A stretch of DNA of 47,356 bases from Tissierellia bacterium (GTDB lineage: Bacteria > Bacillota > Clostridia > Tissierellales > Peptoniphilaceae). This document shows positions 13,210 through 20,765 of this stretch, one piece after another (within the stretch, counting starts at the first letter, position 1; each line of letters starts with the position of its first letter). The DNA is taken from NCBI GenBank assembly GCA_012728755.1, contig JAAYEL010000060.1, positions 1-47,356 on the forward strand. Reading direction: 5' to 3'. A program made the position numbers and the translations under genes. A model generated the notes under the pieces. That model was not told the DNA's origin. It did not search any database and worked only from the letters and a program-made list of their open reading frames with translations.

Positions 13210-14138
13210 TCATCTCTCCTAAATTTTCTACAAACCTTTGTATACCTTAATATGTTACCCTTATAAATGGCGATGGCATCAAACCCTTTATCTTTTGAAG
13301 CAAGTTCAATTTCATCAAAAGGAATCCCAAAATACATAGTCGAATATATATCCGCGTTTAGTGATTCTTTTGAGATAATTGATAGACTAAGCATATTTGT
13401 ATTCAATGGTCGGCCAGTCTTTGGATTAATTATATGATGGTATGCATTCCCATTAACTATACTTTTTCTCTCATAAACTCCAGAAGTCACTATCGACAAA
13501 TCATTTAACTCAAGTGTAGTCAGATGTATGCCACGTTTTTCTAATGGATTTTGTAGTCCAATTCTCCAGTTAAGTGTGGGTGATTTGAGATTAAATCCAT
13601 GGGTCAATATATTGCCTCCAAGGTCTATAATTGCAGATATGATACCTTGTTCTTTAAGATATGTTAAGATAGCATCTGCGATAAAGCCCTTTGCGATAGC
13701 GCCTAAATTAATAGACATACCTTTCTTAGAAAGATAGACATTGTTAGTGTATTTATCAAGGATAAGGTTATTTGGATCAGTGTGTTTTAACGCTTGGTTC
13801 AGCTTGCCATCGCTAGGGACTTTGGCTGAATCAAAGCCAATATCCCAAAGTTTGACTAAAGGACCAAGACAGATATTCAAGTTACTTTTTTCTTCTAAAG
13901 AATGAAGCTTTCCTGATTGAATTAGTTTAAAGGTCTCATCGTCTACTTGTATGGATTTAATGCCAGCGTTTTGATTTATCTTTGATATGATTGACTCATC
14001 GTCATAAAATGACAACAATTTGTGATAATAAGTTAAAAGCATTTCACAAGTAGAAAGGATAGGGTCAGGGTTATTATGATATATGCTTATTTTTATATTT
14101 GTTCCAAATAATTTTGTGTGTAGGGTTTTGTATGTCAT
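13203..14138 (-). CDS. apbE: FAD:protein FMN transferase (ApbE family)
   Basis: A 311-residue ApbE-type enzyme, which attaches FMN from FAD to Thr/Ser of target flavoproteins using Mg2+. The start ATG 14138 has AAGGAG upstream. Family motifs in order are 'NAGIKSIQVDDETFKLI', 'GPLVKLWDIG', 'INLGAIAKGFIAD' (FAD-binding), 'AIIDLGGNI', 'SIVTSGVYER', 'HHIINPKTGRP' (family HIIDP.TG.P), and 'LNADIYSTMYFG' in place of the common 'DALSTALF'. There is no lipobox or signal peptide, unlike many ApbE proteins, so this one should be cytoplasmic and probably modifies a cytoplasmic flavoprotein. It leads a minus-strand cluster with two FMN reductases. No obvious FMN-acceptor protein is in the window, so the target is unknown. 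Confidence 0.88.
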   Translation of the reverse strand: MTYKTLHTKLFGTNIKISIYHNNPDPILSTCEMLLTYYHKLLSFYDDESIISKINQNAGIKSIQVDDETFKLIQSGKLHSLEEKSNLNICLGPLVKLWDIGFDSAKVPSDGKLNQALKHTDPNNLILDKYTNNVYLSKKGMSINLGAIAKGFIADAILTYLKEQGIISAIIDLGGNILTHGFNLKSPTLNWRIGLQNPLEKRGIHLTTLELNDLSIVTSGVYERKSIVNGNAYHHIINPKTGRPLNTNMLSLSIISKESLNADIYSTMYFGIPFDEIELASKDKGFDAIAIYKGNILRYTKVCRKFRRDEF

Positions 14139-14199
14139 GGCTTCTCCTTATTGAATAATTATATCCAATATATGGTTTTGTTAAAAGGTCGTTTGCTAA

Positions 14200-14418
14200 G
14201 CTCAAGTACTAAAAGAAACTGATGGACTGCTTAAGGTATTAGTAGACAACAATACTTCAAAGATTTTAGGAGCCATGTTTATCAACGCTGAATCTTATGA
14301 AATGATAAATATCGTTAAATTAGCTATGGACTTAGATGCAAGCTACACAGTGCTAAGAGATATGATTTATACGCATCCTACTATGTCAGAAAGTATCAAC
14401 GATTTACTAAGTATGTAA
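14200..14418 (+). pseudogene. Remnant of a pyridine nucleotide-disulfide oxidoreductase (dimerization domain only)
   Basis: A 72-codon open stretch on the plus strand ends with TAA at 14416. It encodes 'AQVLKETDGLLKVLVDNN' and 'SYEMINIVKLAMDLDASYT', followed by 'LRDMIYTHPTMSESINDLL'. This is the conserved end of the Pyr_redox_dim domain of class I flavin disulfide reductases, in which 'HPTM.E...dl' carries the catalytic His. An in-frame TAA lies just upstream (14197-14199), and the FAD and NAD domains are absent, so it is the debris of a lost gene. Its old terminator at 14431 survives. The family resembles RclA-type oxidant-response reductases. It lies between the flavin cluster and superoxide dismutase, matching the oxidative theme. 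Confidence 0.75.
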
Positions 14419-14430
14419 TTAAATAGGAAA

Positions 14431-14457
14431 AAGGATGGGCAACCATCCTTTTTTTAT
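14431..14457 (+). terminator. Terminator of the lost oxidoreductase gene
   Basis: Stem AAGGATGG / CCATCCTT with a GCAA loop, followed by seven T. It lies 13 bp after the stop codon of the remnant. Confidence 0.8.
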
Positions 14458-14460
14458 AAA

Positions 14461-14491
14461 AAAAAGCAAGTATAGAATCTATACTTGCTTT
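14461..14491 (-). terminator. Terminator of superoxide dismutase
   Basis: Stem AAAGCAAGTATAG / CTATACTTGCTTT with a three-base loop; read on the minus strand it continues into a T run. It sits directly beside the plus-strand terminator at 14431. Confidence 0.8.
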
Positions 14492-14501
14492 ACTTTTCTA
14501 T

Positions 14502-15131
14502 TTATTTCTTTTCCCATTTTCTTTCTAAAGCTCTTTCATATCTTTCTTGAGCTTTATCCCAGTTTACTACTTCCCAAAAAGCTTTTAGGTAGTCTGGACG
14601 TTTGTTTTGATATTTTAGGTAATAAGCATGTTCCCAAACATCAGCACCAATTATTGGTTCTTTACCTTCACTCATTGGATTGTCTTGGTTTGCAGTGCTT
14701 ACTACTTCAAGGTTATTATCTTTATCAAGTACTAACCAAGCCCAACCTGAACCGAATCTAGTCTTTCCAGCCTCTTCAAATTTAGTTTTGAATTCATCAA
14801 ATGAACCAAAAGTTTCTTCGATCTTTTCAGCTAATTCTCCAACTGGCTCTCCACCTTTATCAGGTCCCATGATTGACCAGAAGATTGCGTGGTTTACATG
14901 TCCGCCACCGTTATTACGAACTGCTGTTTTGATATCTTCAGGTACATCTTTAAGATTTCTGATTGTGTTAAATGGACAAGTATCTTCATACTCGGTTCCT
15001 TCAACTGCTTTATTATAATTATCTACATAAGTTTGATGGTGTTTTGTGTGGTGAATCTCCATCGTCTCTTTATCAATATGTGGTTCTAATGCATCATATG
15101 CATATGGTAAATTTGTTAATTTAATTGCCAT
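14502..15131 (-). CDS. sodA: Superoxide dismutase (Fe/Mn family)
   Basis: A 209-residue cytoplasmic enzyme that converts superoxide to oxygen and hydrogen peroxide. The start ATG 15131 is preceded by CGGAGGAAG. The metal ligands are visible: His27 (in 'METMEIHH'-like context, here [10 protein letters not shown]), the second His in '[11 protein letters not shown]', and Asp and His in '[21 protein letters not shown]'. Tyr35 and 'GSGWAWLV' are also standard. The 'NGGGHVNH' region and overall look favour a Mn or cambialistic enzyme, but metal choice cannot be settled from sequence alone. It is monocistronic, with its own terminator. For a presumed anaerobe it implies some exposure to oxygen. Confidence 0.95.
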   Translation of the reverse strand: MAIKLTNLPYAYDALEPHIDKETMEIHHTKHHQTYVDNYNKAVEGTEYEDTCPFNTIRNLKDVPEDIKTAVRNNGGGHVNHAIFWSIMGPDKGGEPVGELAEKIEETFGSFDEFKTKFEEAGKTRFGSGWAWLVLDKDNNLEVVSTANQDNPMSEGKEPIIGADVWEHAYYLKYQNKRPDYLKAFWEVVNWDKAQERYERALERKWEKK

Positions 15132-15289
15132 TACTTCCTCCGTTTATTTTTTATATCTTAATTAGTTATTACTTACTTTCGTAATATCTTTATACCGTTA
15201 GAGTATGCTAACTAAACATTATTAGGTAAAATAATCCAAAAAGATAAACAATTTTTAACAAATATTAATATTTTCATATCAGATAGAGT

Positions 15290-15323
15290 AAGAAAAACCC
15301 TTATCTCACAGGGAAATAAGGGC
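15290..15323 (-). terminator. Terminator of the CPBP protease gene
   Basis: On the minus strand, CCCTTAT pairs with ATAAGGG around a purine-rich loop and is followed by TTTTTCTTAC. It begins seven bases after the stop codon of the gene. Confidence 0.7.
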
Positions 15324-15329
15324 ATTTGA

Positions 15330-16355
15330 TTATAATAATGATTGAGCTTGGTAAGTCAGATACATCATGATTAGGTAAAATGCTAATATCATAAATGTAT
15401 AGGGTGATGTAAGAATTTTCTTCGTGTATTTCTTTTCTTCTGGTGAAGATTCAATGTTTGCTTTTAGATCAAATCTACCTCGCCTAAAGAATCTTATAGC
15501 GGCATAAATCATTAAAAATATCAAAGCGACTGAGTATACATTTACCACAGCACTACTCTCACCGAATTTCTCAACTAAATTAAGTACTATGATTGAGTTT
15601 GCATTATTTAGTATGTGTAGGATGGTTGCCATTAAAAATGAGTAATTCAAACCAATATAAGTCACTAAAAATGCTAATCCCATTATTGAGAATGATTGTT
15701 CAATGTTTAGATGGGATATAGCAAATACTATAGATACGAAAATTATCGCTCCATTTTTACTAAATCTTGCTAGATTTTGTCCTAAATATCCTCTGTATAG
15801 AATTTCTTCGACTATAGGACCTACTAAGACTACATAAATCAACAGCATAGGTGACATTTGTGTCTGTATAGTTTGTGTCACACTAGTCGATTGAAGACCT
15901 AGTTTTTGAAGGATAAAAGCAACTGCAAGAGAGATTATGGCATTAAGTAATAATCCAAGACCGAAAAAGTAAATAATGTCCGTCTTTTTGATATCATTTC
16001 TTTTGTACTTAAATAATTCCTTAAGTTTGATAAATGGAAGCTGCTTGGCTACTAGCAATAACGGAATTGTTACTACTAATATCATAACTAGTCCAAAATC
16101 CATAAATAATGCTAATAATGAGGCGATTAAGTTACCAACTAATACATAAATCAACAATGAGAAAAATGTTTTTCTCATGACCAACTTTAGACTGTTTTCT
16201 TTTGCTTCACTTAGCATCATAATTTCTTCTTCAGTAAGCTCATAATTTTCATTAGACAATTGATTTTCTTCTTCTAATTCTGAGTTATTATTTTCTTGGT
16301 CAAACAGGTTAATATCACCGTTTGAATCGTATTTTTCATTTTCATTATAATTCAT
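15330..16355 (-). CDS. CPBP family intramembrane metalloprotease (Abi/CAAX-type)
   Basis: A 341-residue membrane protein, started at ATG 16355 behind GGAGGTTAATT. Residues 1-55 are a hydrophilic, very acidic cytoplasmic tail (Glu/Asn-rich). About eight hydrophobic segments follow. The catalytic motifs are 'GPIVEEILYRGYLGQNL' (EExxxR, about residues 180-196), 'IVFAISHLNI' (second His) and 'ATILHILNN' (third motif). The last segment follows a charged loop (SSPEEKKYTKK). Members cleave prenylated or other membrane proteins or give self-immunity to bacteriocins; the substrate here is unknown. It is divergent from the ABC exporter operon, sharing the 16356-16547 control region. No bacteriocin precursor is visible nearby. 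Confidence 0.88.
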   Translation of the reverse strand: MNYNENEKYDSNGDINLFDQENNNSELEEENQLSNENYELTEEEIMMLSEAKENSLKLVMRKTFFSLLIYVLVGNLIASLLALFMDFGLVMILVVTIPLLLVAKQLPFIKLKELFKYKRNDIKKTDIIYFFGLGLLLNAIISLAVAFILQKLGLQSTSVTQTIQTQMSPMLLIYVVLVGPIVEEILYRGYLGQNLARFSKNGAIIFVSIVFAISHLNIEQSFSIMGLAFLVTYIGLNYSFLMATILHILNNANSIIVLNLVEKFGESSAVVNVYSVALIFLMIYAAIRFFRRGRFDLKANIESSPEEKKYTKKILTSPYTFMILAFYLIMMYLTYQAQSLL

Positions 16356-16401
16356 AATTAACCTCCATTAATATAATATCATATTTTTCGGTAAATAGGG
16401 G

Positions 16402-16429
16402 TTGTAAACATATCAAATTGTGCTAAAAT
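16402..16429 (+). promoter_or_regulatory. Promoter of the ABC exporter operon
   Basis: TTGTAA (16402-16407), a 16-bp spacer, and TAAAAT (16424-16429) with a TGn extension (TGC). It lies about 30 bp upstream of the leader peptide. Confidence 0.55.
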
Positions 16430-16460
16430 GAAGTTATACTACAGAAAGGGGGATTTAAAC

Positions 16461-16490
16461 ATGATTAAAAGGAGACTAGAGTTATTATAA
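16461..16490 (+). CDS. Leader peptide MIKRRLELL of the ABC exporter operon
   Basis: A nine-residue open frame starts at ATG 16461 with a strong AAAGGGGGA site upstream (16445-16453) and stops with TAA at 16490. It lies between the promoter and an intrinsic terminator, in the same position as the BmrB leader peptide of the Bacillus subtilis bmrBCD operon, where drug-stalled ribosomes switch off attenuation. The two Arg codons (AGG AGA) followed by Leu-Glu-Leu-Leu could provide the stall site. That the peptide controls the terminator is inference from position and from the B. subtilis case. Confidence 0.6.
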   Translation: MIKRRLELL

Positions 16491-16516
16491 TGTAAGAGAT
16501 TATTTACCCTTGATGT

Positions 16517-16545
16517 GCACGCATGAAGGCGTGTTTTTTGTTTTT
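16517..16545 (+). terminator. Transcription attenuator before the ABC exporter genes
   Basis: A stem CACGC / GCGTG (16518-16522 and 16529-16533) with loop ATGAAG is followed at once by TTTTTTGTTTTT. It lies 27 bp after the leader peptide stop and 20 bp before the first transporter gene, so it would stop transcription before the genes unless an alternative fold forms. A CCCTT at 16508-16512 could pair with AAGGG at 16446-16450, but I could not settle the antiterminator by eye. Confidence 0.65.
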
Positions 16546-16565
16546 AAATGATGAAAGGAGATTTG

Positions 16566-18311
16566 ATGGGGACGTTAAGAAATGTTGCGTGGTTTTTTAA
16601 GAAGAATAAAAAATACTATGTGATAGGCATTAGTGCCTTAATAATGTGCTATTTCTTTATACCAATTCCTACCTTTTTTATAGGTAAGATAGTAGATGGT
16701 TTAAGAGAGCAAACTTTAACTAAAGACATCCTATTTACTTATACAGCTATTATTTTTGGATCGATGGTTTTACTTTACATAGTAGAATTCACCTGGCATT
16801 ACCACATATTTGGGAACTCTTTCAAATTTGGTAGAGATAATAGACGTAGATTGGTACAAAAGTTGATGTCACAAAATCCGGAGTTTTATTATAAGAACTC
16901 AACTGGTTCACTTATGAGTAAGGCTACTCATGATGTCGGAAATTTACAGATGTTAGCAGGATACGGAATCTTAGCTTTGTTTGATGCGATTGTATATCCT
17001 ATATCTTTGATATTGATAATGGGTTTTACCATTTCATGGAAATTAACATTTTTCTCGATATTGGCTTTACCACTGATGATTGTTTTTTCTGCTAAGCTGG
17101 GAAAAGTTTTGGATGAAAAATTTACAAGAATTCAAAAGTCAATGGAAGAACTAAATGAATCAGTATTAGAAAATGTAAACAGTATTAGAGTTATTAAGGG
17201 TTTTTCAACTCAAAAAATAACAGAAAAAAGATTTGATGAAGATGCTACCGATTTATACAATAAATTAATGGATCAAAATAAATTGTCCGCTCTATTTTTC
17301 CCAATAGGAAGGATAATTCCAGCTATCACATTTGTTGTCGCATTGTTGGTAGGTGAGAAAATGATGGGTCAATCAACTTTGACTTTAGGACAAATGGTTT
17401 CATTTTTTATGTATTTAAATATGTTGACTTGGCCAATGTTTGCATTTGGTGATTTGATCAATGTATGGCATGAATCCTCTTCTTCCGTAAGAAGACTTCA
17501 AGAAGTTTATGAGTATAAGGAAGATTTTGTTGAAAAGGAAAATCTACAAGAGTATAAAGGTGCTAGAGATATTGAATTTAAGCATTTTACCTTTACTTAT
17601 CCTGGTGCTAATATGAAATCACTTGATGATATTAACTTGAAGATTAGTAATGGCGAGACTTTAGGTATCGTTGGTAAGATTGGTTCAGGTAAGACGACTT
17701 TGGTTAAACAGCTTCTAAGACTTTATAACGTTAAGGAAGATAGCTTATATATTGGTGGTAAATCGGTAGAAGACTATACTCGTGCTTCTATTAGAGATAA
17801 GATTGGATATGTGCCTCAACAGCATATTCTATTTTCAAAATCTGTATTTGATAATATAGCTTTTGGTGGAAAAGGGGCAGATGCTAAGCTTGTAGACCAG
17901 GCAGTTGAATTTGCTGATTTTACAAAGGATTTACACACATTGCCTGAAGGTCTTGAGACTACGATAGGTGAGCGTGGAGTGTCCATCTCTGGGGGACAAA
18001 AGCAAAGGATATCTATATCAAGAGCGATTATAAAAGATCCAGAGATTTTGATACTTGATGATAGTTTATCTGCAGTTGATTCACTAACTGAAAAAAATAT
18101 CATCACAAACATTAAAAATGAACGTGTAGGAAAGACTACTATCATAGTAGCTCATAGATTATCAGGAGTGAAGCATGCTGATAATATAGTGGTACTTGAG
18201 GATGGTAAGATAATTGAACAAGGTAATCATGAACAGTTATTAGCTAATAAAGGTTGGTACTACACTCAATATGAATCTCAAAGATTAGGAGGTTCAAATG
18301 GAAAAGAATAA
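16566..18311 (+). CDS. Multidrug ABC exporter half-transporter, degenerate-site subunit (BmrC/YheI-like)
   Basis: A 581-residue fused permease-ATPase. ATG 16566 is preferred over 16548 because AAAGGAG lies at 16554-16560. Six transmembrane helices occupy about residues 15-300, followed by an ATPase domain: Walker A GKIGSGKT (about 370-377), Q-loop 'VPQQ', signature ISGGQKQRIS, Walker B ILILDDSLSAVD, and H-loop VAHRLSG. The residue after the Walker B Asp is Asp (about 499) where catalytic Glu is usual, as in the non-catalytic partner of heterodimeric exporters such as BmrC. The partner gene overlaps its last 14 bases. Together they should export drugs or lipophilic toxins, behind a leader peptide and attenuator. 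Confidence 0.9.
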   Translation: MGTLRNVAWFFKKNKKYYVIGISALIMCYFFIPIPTFFIGKIVDGLREQTLTKDILFTYTAIIFGSMVLLYIVEFTWHYHIFGNSFKFGRDNRRRLVQKLMSQNPEFYYKNSTGSLMSKATHDVGNLQMLAGYGILALFDAIVYPISLILIMGFTISWKLTFFSILALPLMIVFSAKLGKVLDEKFTRIQKSMEELNESVLENVNSIRVIKGFSTQKITEKRFDEDATDLYNKLMDQNKLSALFFPIGRIIPAITFVVALLVGEKMMGQSTLTLGQMVSFFMYLNMLTWPMFAFGDLINVWHESSSSVRRLQEVYEYKEDFVEKENLQEYKGARDIEFKHFTFTYPGANMKSLDDINLKISNGETLGIVGKIGSGKTTLVKQLLRLYNVKEDSLYIGGKSVEDYTRASIRDKIGYVPQQHILFSKSVFDNIAFGGKGADAKLVDQAVEFADFTKDLHTLPEGLETTIGERGVSISGGQKQRISISRAIIKDPEILILDDSLSAVDSLTEKNIITNIKNERVGKTTIIVAHRLSGVKHADNIVVLEDGKIIEQGNHEQLLANKGWYYTQYESQRLGGSNGKE

Positions 18312-20067
18312 TAAGATACTTACAAAGCAAGAACAAAAAGAAAAAGCAAGATTTAGAAATAAGAGATTATTAAAATATGCACTTCAATTAAAGCCTTTAT
18401 TATTTTTCGGATTAATAATTACTCTAGTTAGTGCATTAGCAGAACTTGCAGGACCATATATCATTTCAATTATATTAGATGGGCAATTAAAAGAGGGCAT
18501 AGGGGCGATAAACTTCGAAAAATTCTTGATGCTGGTTATAGCTTATTTTGCGATGGCTATTATCGTATCAATAGTTAGATATGTGATGAGTGTTTCCTTT
18601 GCCATGTTAGCTAACAAGATTGGTCTTATCATCAGAAGAGATGTATTTAGACATGTGATAAGTCTTCCAGTTCAGTTTTTTGATAAGTATCCTGTAGGTA
18701 AGGTAGTTACTAGAATTACTTCAGATACACAAGATATTAGGCTTCTAATACAAATACTATTTTATGATATCATAACTACTTTAGTATTTAGTATTGGGCT
18801 AATCGTTGGTTTGTTTATCATAGATCCATTCCTAGGAGCACTGTCTTTATTATCGTTACCGCTTGCTTATATCGTATTTGTTGACTACAAGAAAAAATCA
18901 ACAAGATATAACACAGATATGAGAAGATTTAACTCTGACATGAACGCGAATTTAAATGAAACAATTCAAACTATGGAAGTAGTACAAAGCTTTAACAATG
19001 AAGAATATATCTACAATCAGTATTCAAACCTGAATGATAATCATTATGGAGAAGGTAGAAAACTTGCGACTCTTTGGTCCTATTCTTCATTTAATGCTAC
19101 AAATGCTATAGGAAATTTAGTTATCACGATTGCGGTATTTTACTTTGCATTAGGCCTAATCAATGGAACAACAGCCATTACAGTAGGTGGACTATATATT
19201 TTCGTTGACTATAATAGAAAGCTTTATAATTACATCAATAACTTGACTAACCGTATAGGTGAGCTTGAAAAAGCCAAATCAGCAGCCGATCAAGTATTTG
19301 AACTTCTTGAAAATGAACCATACAAGCAAGGTGATAAGATCATTAGCGACCTTAAAGGTAGTATCGAGTTTGATGATGTGACATTTGCTTATGATGAAGA
19401 TAATGTATTAGAAAACATAAATTTAAGCATCAAACCAGGTGAATCATGTGCATTTGTAGGACATACTGGTTCTGGAAAATCAACGATTATGAACCTGATC
19501 TATGGATTTTACAAGATAAAGGAAGGAAAACTTCTGTTTGATGGAGAAGATATCGAAGATCTTGATATGGTTGCGATGAGAAAACAAATGGCTATAGTAT
19601 TTCAAAATCCATATATTTTTGAAGGTACTATTTACGAAAACATCGCTTTATTCGATTCATCAATCACTAAAGACGAGGCTGAAATTGCCCTAATAAACGT
19701 TGGTGGTGAGCGAATCCTAATGAAGGATAAAGGAATAGATGCTCATATTCAAGAAGGCGGTGGGGGATTTTCAGCTGGTGAGAAACAGCTTATTTCCTTT
19801 GCACGTGCGATGGTTAGAAATCCAAAAATCTTAGTACTTGACGAAGCTACTTCAAATGTTGACACACAAACTGAAGAATATATCCAATTTGGTGTTAATA
19901 GGCTAAAACAGGGAAGAACAACCCTTATCATCGCGCATAGACTTTCTACAATCAAAGATGTAGACAAGATATTTGTTTTAGATAAAGGTAAAATTATAGA
20001 AAGTGGAAACCATGATCAGCTTATCGAGCTAGATGGCGTCTACGCAAAGATGTATAAGGAGAATTAA
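18298..20067 (+). CDS. Multidrug ABC exporter half-transporter, catalytic subunit (BmrD/YheH-like)
   Basis: A 589-residue fused permease-ATPase whose ATG 18298 lies inside the 3' end of the previous gene, with AGGAGG just upstream, implying coupled translation. After a basic 25-residue tail come six membrane helices (about 30-320). The ATPase has Walker A GHTGSGKST, Q-loop 'VFQNPYIF', Walker B ILVLDEATSNVD with the normal catalytic Glu, and H-loop IAHRLST. Its signature is FSAGEKQLI, not LSGGQ. Since each nucleotide site combines one subunit's Walker motifs with the other's signature, both departures fall in the same composite site, giving one consensus and one degenerate site. A copy of the dispersed structured repeat begins four bases after the stop codon. 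Confidence 0.9.
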   Translation: MEKNNKILTKQEQKEKARFRNKRLLKYALQLKPLLFFGLIITLVSALAELAGPYIISIILDGQLKEGIGAINFEKFLMLVIAYFAMAIIVSIVRYVMSVSFAMLANKIGLIIRRDVFRHVISLPVQFFDKYPVGKVVTRITSDTQDIRLLIQILFYDIITTLVFSIGLIVGLFIIDPFLGALSLLSLPLAYIVFVDYKKKSTRYNTDMRRFNSDMNANLNETIQTMEVVQSFNNEEYIYNQYSNLNDNHYGEGRKLATLWSYSSFNATNAIGNLVITIAVFYFALGLINGTTAITVGGLYIFVDYNRKLYNYINNLTNRIGELEKAKSAADQVFELLENEPYKQGDKIISDLKGSIEFDDVTFAYDEDNVLENINLSIKPGESCAFVGHTGSGKSTIMNLIYGFYKIKEGKLLFDGEDIEDLDMVAMRKQMAIVFQNPYIFEGTIYENIALFDSSITKDEAEIALINVGGERILMKDKGIDAHIQEGGGGFSAGEKQLISFARAMVRNPKILVLDEATSNVDTQTEEYIQFGVNRLKQGRTTLIIAHRLSTIKDVDKIFVLDKGKIIESGNHDQLIELDGVYAKMYKEN

Positions 20068-20070
20068 ATC

Positions 20071-20255
20071 TTTTCCGCAGAAAAGGTCCTAGCTGCGTGC
20101 CTCGACTGGCGAAGCTTTTGATTGATATGCGACCTGCTTAAACTGACTTTTAAAAGGGTGGTTAAAAACCACCTTTTATGGTCAGTCCAGCAGGTCGCTT
20201 TTTTAATGAAGCTTCTTGTCTGCGGATTCCTCGCGTCGGACTTTTCTGTGGAAAA
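20071..20255 (+). repeat. Dispersed structured repeat element, copy 2 (185 bp)
   Basis: Ends TTTTCCGCAGAAAAGGTCC and GGACTTTTCTGTGGAAAA are inverted repeats with few mismatches, different in sequence from the ends of copy 1 but still mutually complementary. The left and right internal blocks are nearly identical to copy 1. The central hairpin keeps the GCGACCTGCT / AGCAGGTCGC base, but its left arm has changed (TAAACTGACTTTTAAAA), so the inner stem is less perfect. It starts four bases after the ABC transporter stop and may serve as its terminator. Confidence 0.8.
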
Positions 20256-20305
20256 GTGTAGGGTTGGGGGTATGGGCTTTAGTGGCTGATGATGAGGGGA
20301 ATGTG

Positions 20306-20370
20306 AGCTTTTGCTATGCAAAAGCTTCCATATTTAGTATTAAAAAGGTAGATTTTACATAGCAAAATCT
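20306..20370. repeat. Two short palindromes in the spacer before mtlD
   Basis: AGCTTTTGC/GCAAAAGCT around TAT (20306-20326) and AGATTTT/AAAATCT around a short centre (20350-20370). The same design, with arms AGGTTTTGC/GCAAAACCT, occurs at 28862-28882. Confidence 0.5.
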
Positions 20371-20386
20371 ATTAATTTTTTGGCAA

Positions 20387-20590
20387 TGCCATGGTTAAGC
20401 CGGTTTTTAGGGGTTAGCCATGGTACGAAACCGTGCTGACATACCGGGGTTGTGTCCACTTTTAGGGTCCAGCCATGGTATGTAAAACTTTCACAATACC
20501 AAGGCTGTGCCTGGTTTTCAGGGGCAACCATGGCATTTTTGCGATTTTTTGTACCATGGCTGGACCCATTTTCCGTGTGTAACCATGGCA
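20387..20590. repeat. Array of four 39-nt hairpin units with 16-nt spacers (CCATGG family)
   Basis: Units at 20387-20425, 20442-20480, 20497-20535 and 20552-20590 are each exactly 39 nt and separated by exactly 16 nt (period 55). Each starts T[A/G]CC..GG and ends CCATGG[T/C]A. The arms fold back over about 15 bp with G-T wobbles and paired changes, around a loop near TTTT. The right arm of unit 2 is a perfect 16-nt reverse complement of the left arm of unit 4. The spacers do not resemble each other. Frames through the array on both strands have no ribosome binding site and reflect the repeat only. Confidence 0.85.
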
Positions 20591-20605
20591 TAGTCGTAAA
20601 TTTAT

Positions 20606-20728
20606 CAATAATGTTAGCGACCACAAGGTCGCTTTCTTATTTAAGCCAATAATGTTAGCGACCACAAGGTCGCTTTCTCATTTAAACCAATAATGTTAGC
20701 GACCGCAAGGTCGCTTTCTTTCATTTTA
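20606..20728. repeat. Three tandem 41-bp repeats with GCGACC/GGTCGC hairpins
   Basis: Copies begin at 20606, 20647 and 20688 (period 41) with CAATAATGTTAGCGACC. Each holds the hairpin AGCGACC / GGTCGCT with an ACAA or GCAA loop, followed by TTCT. A single related hairpin is at 28823-28839. On the plus strand they look like serial weak terminators. Confidence 0.8.
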
Positions 20729-20731
20729 CCT

Positions 20732-20762
20732 AAAAAAAAAGAAGCTTGCTTGCGCAAGCTCC
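20732..20762 (-). terminator. Terminator of the mannitol operon
   Basis: On the minus strand, stem AGCTTGC / GCAAGCT is followed by TTC and a run of T. It lies immediately after mtlD. Confidence 0.75.
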
Positions 20763-20765
20763 GAT

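Noticed and set aside
14139..14199. Extension of the oxidoreductase remnant upstream
   Set aside because: An in-frame TAA at 14197 ends the similarity, and no FAD- or NAD-binding motif is found before it.
20355..20665. Several overlapping open frames on both strands with Trp/Pro/His-rich repeats
   Set aside because: They are translations of the 39/16 hairpin array and 41-bp repeats in different frames, with no start signals.
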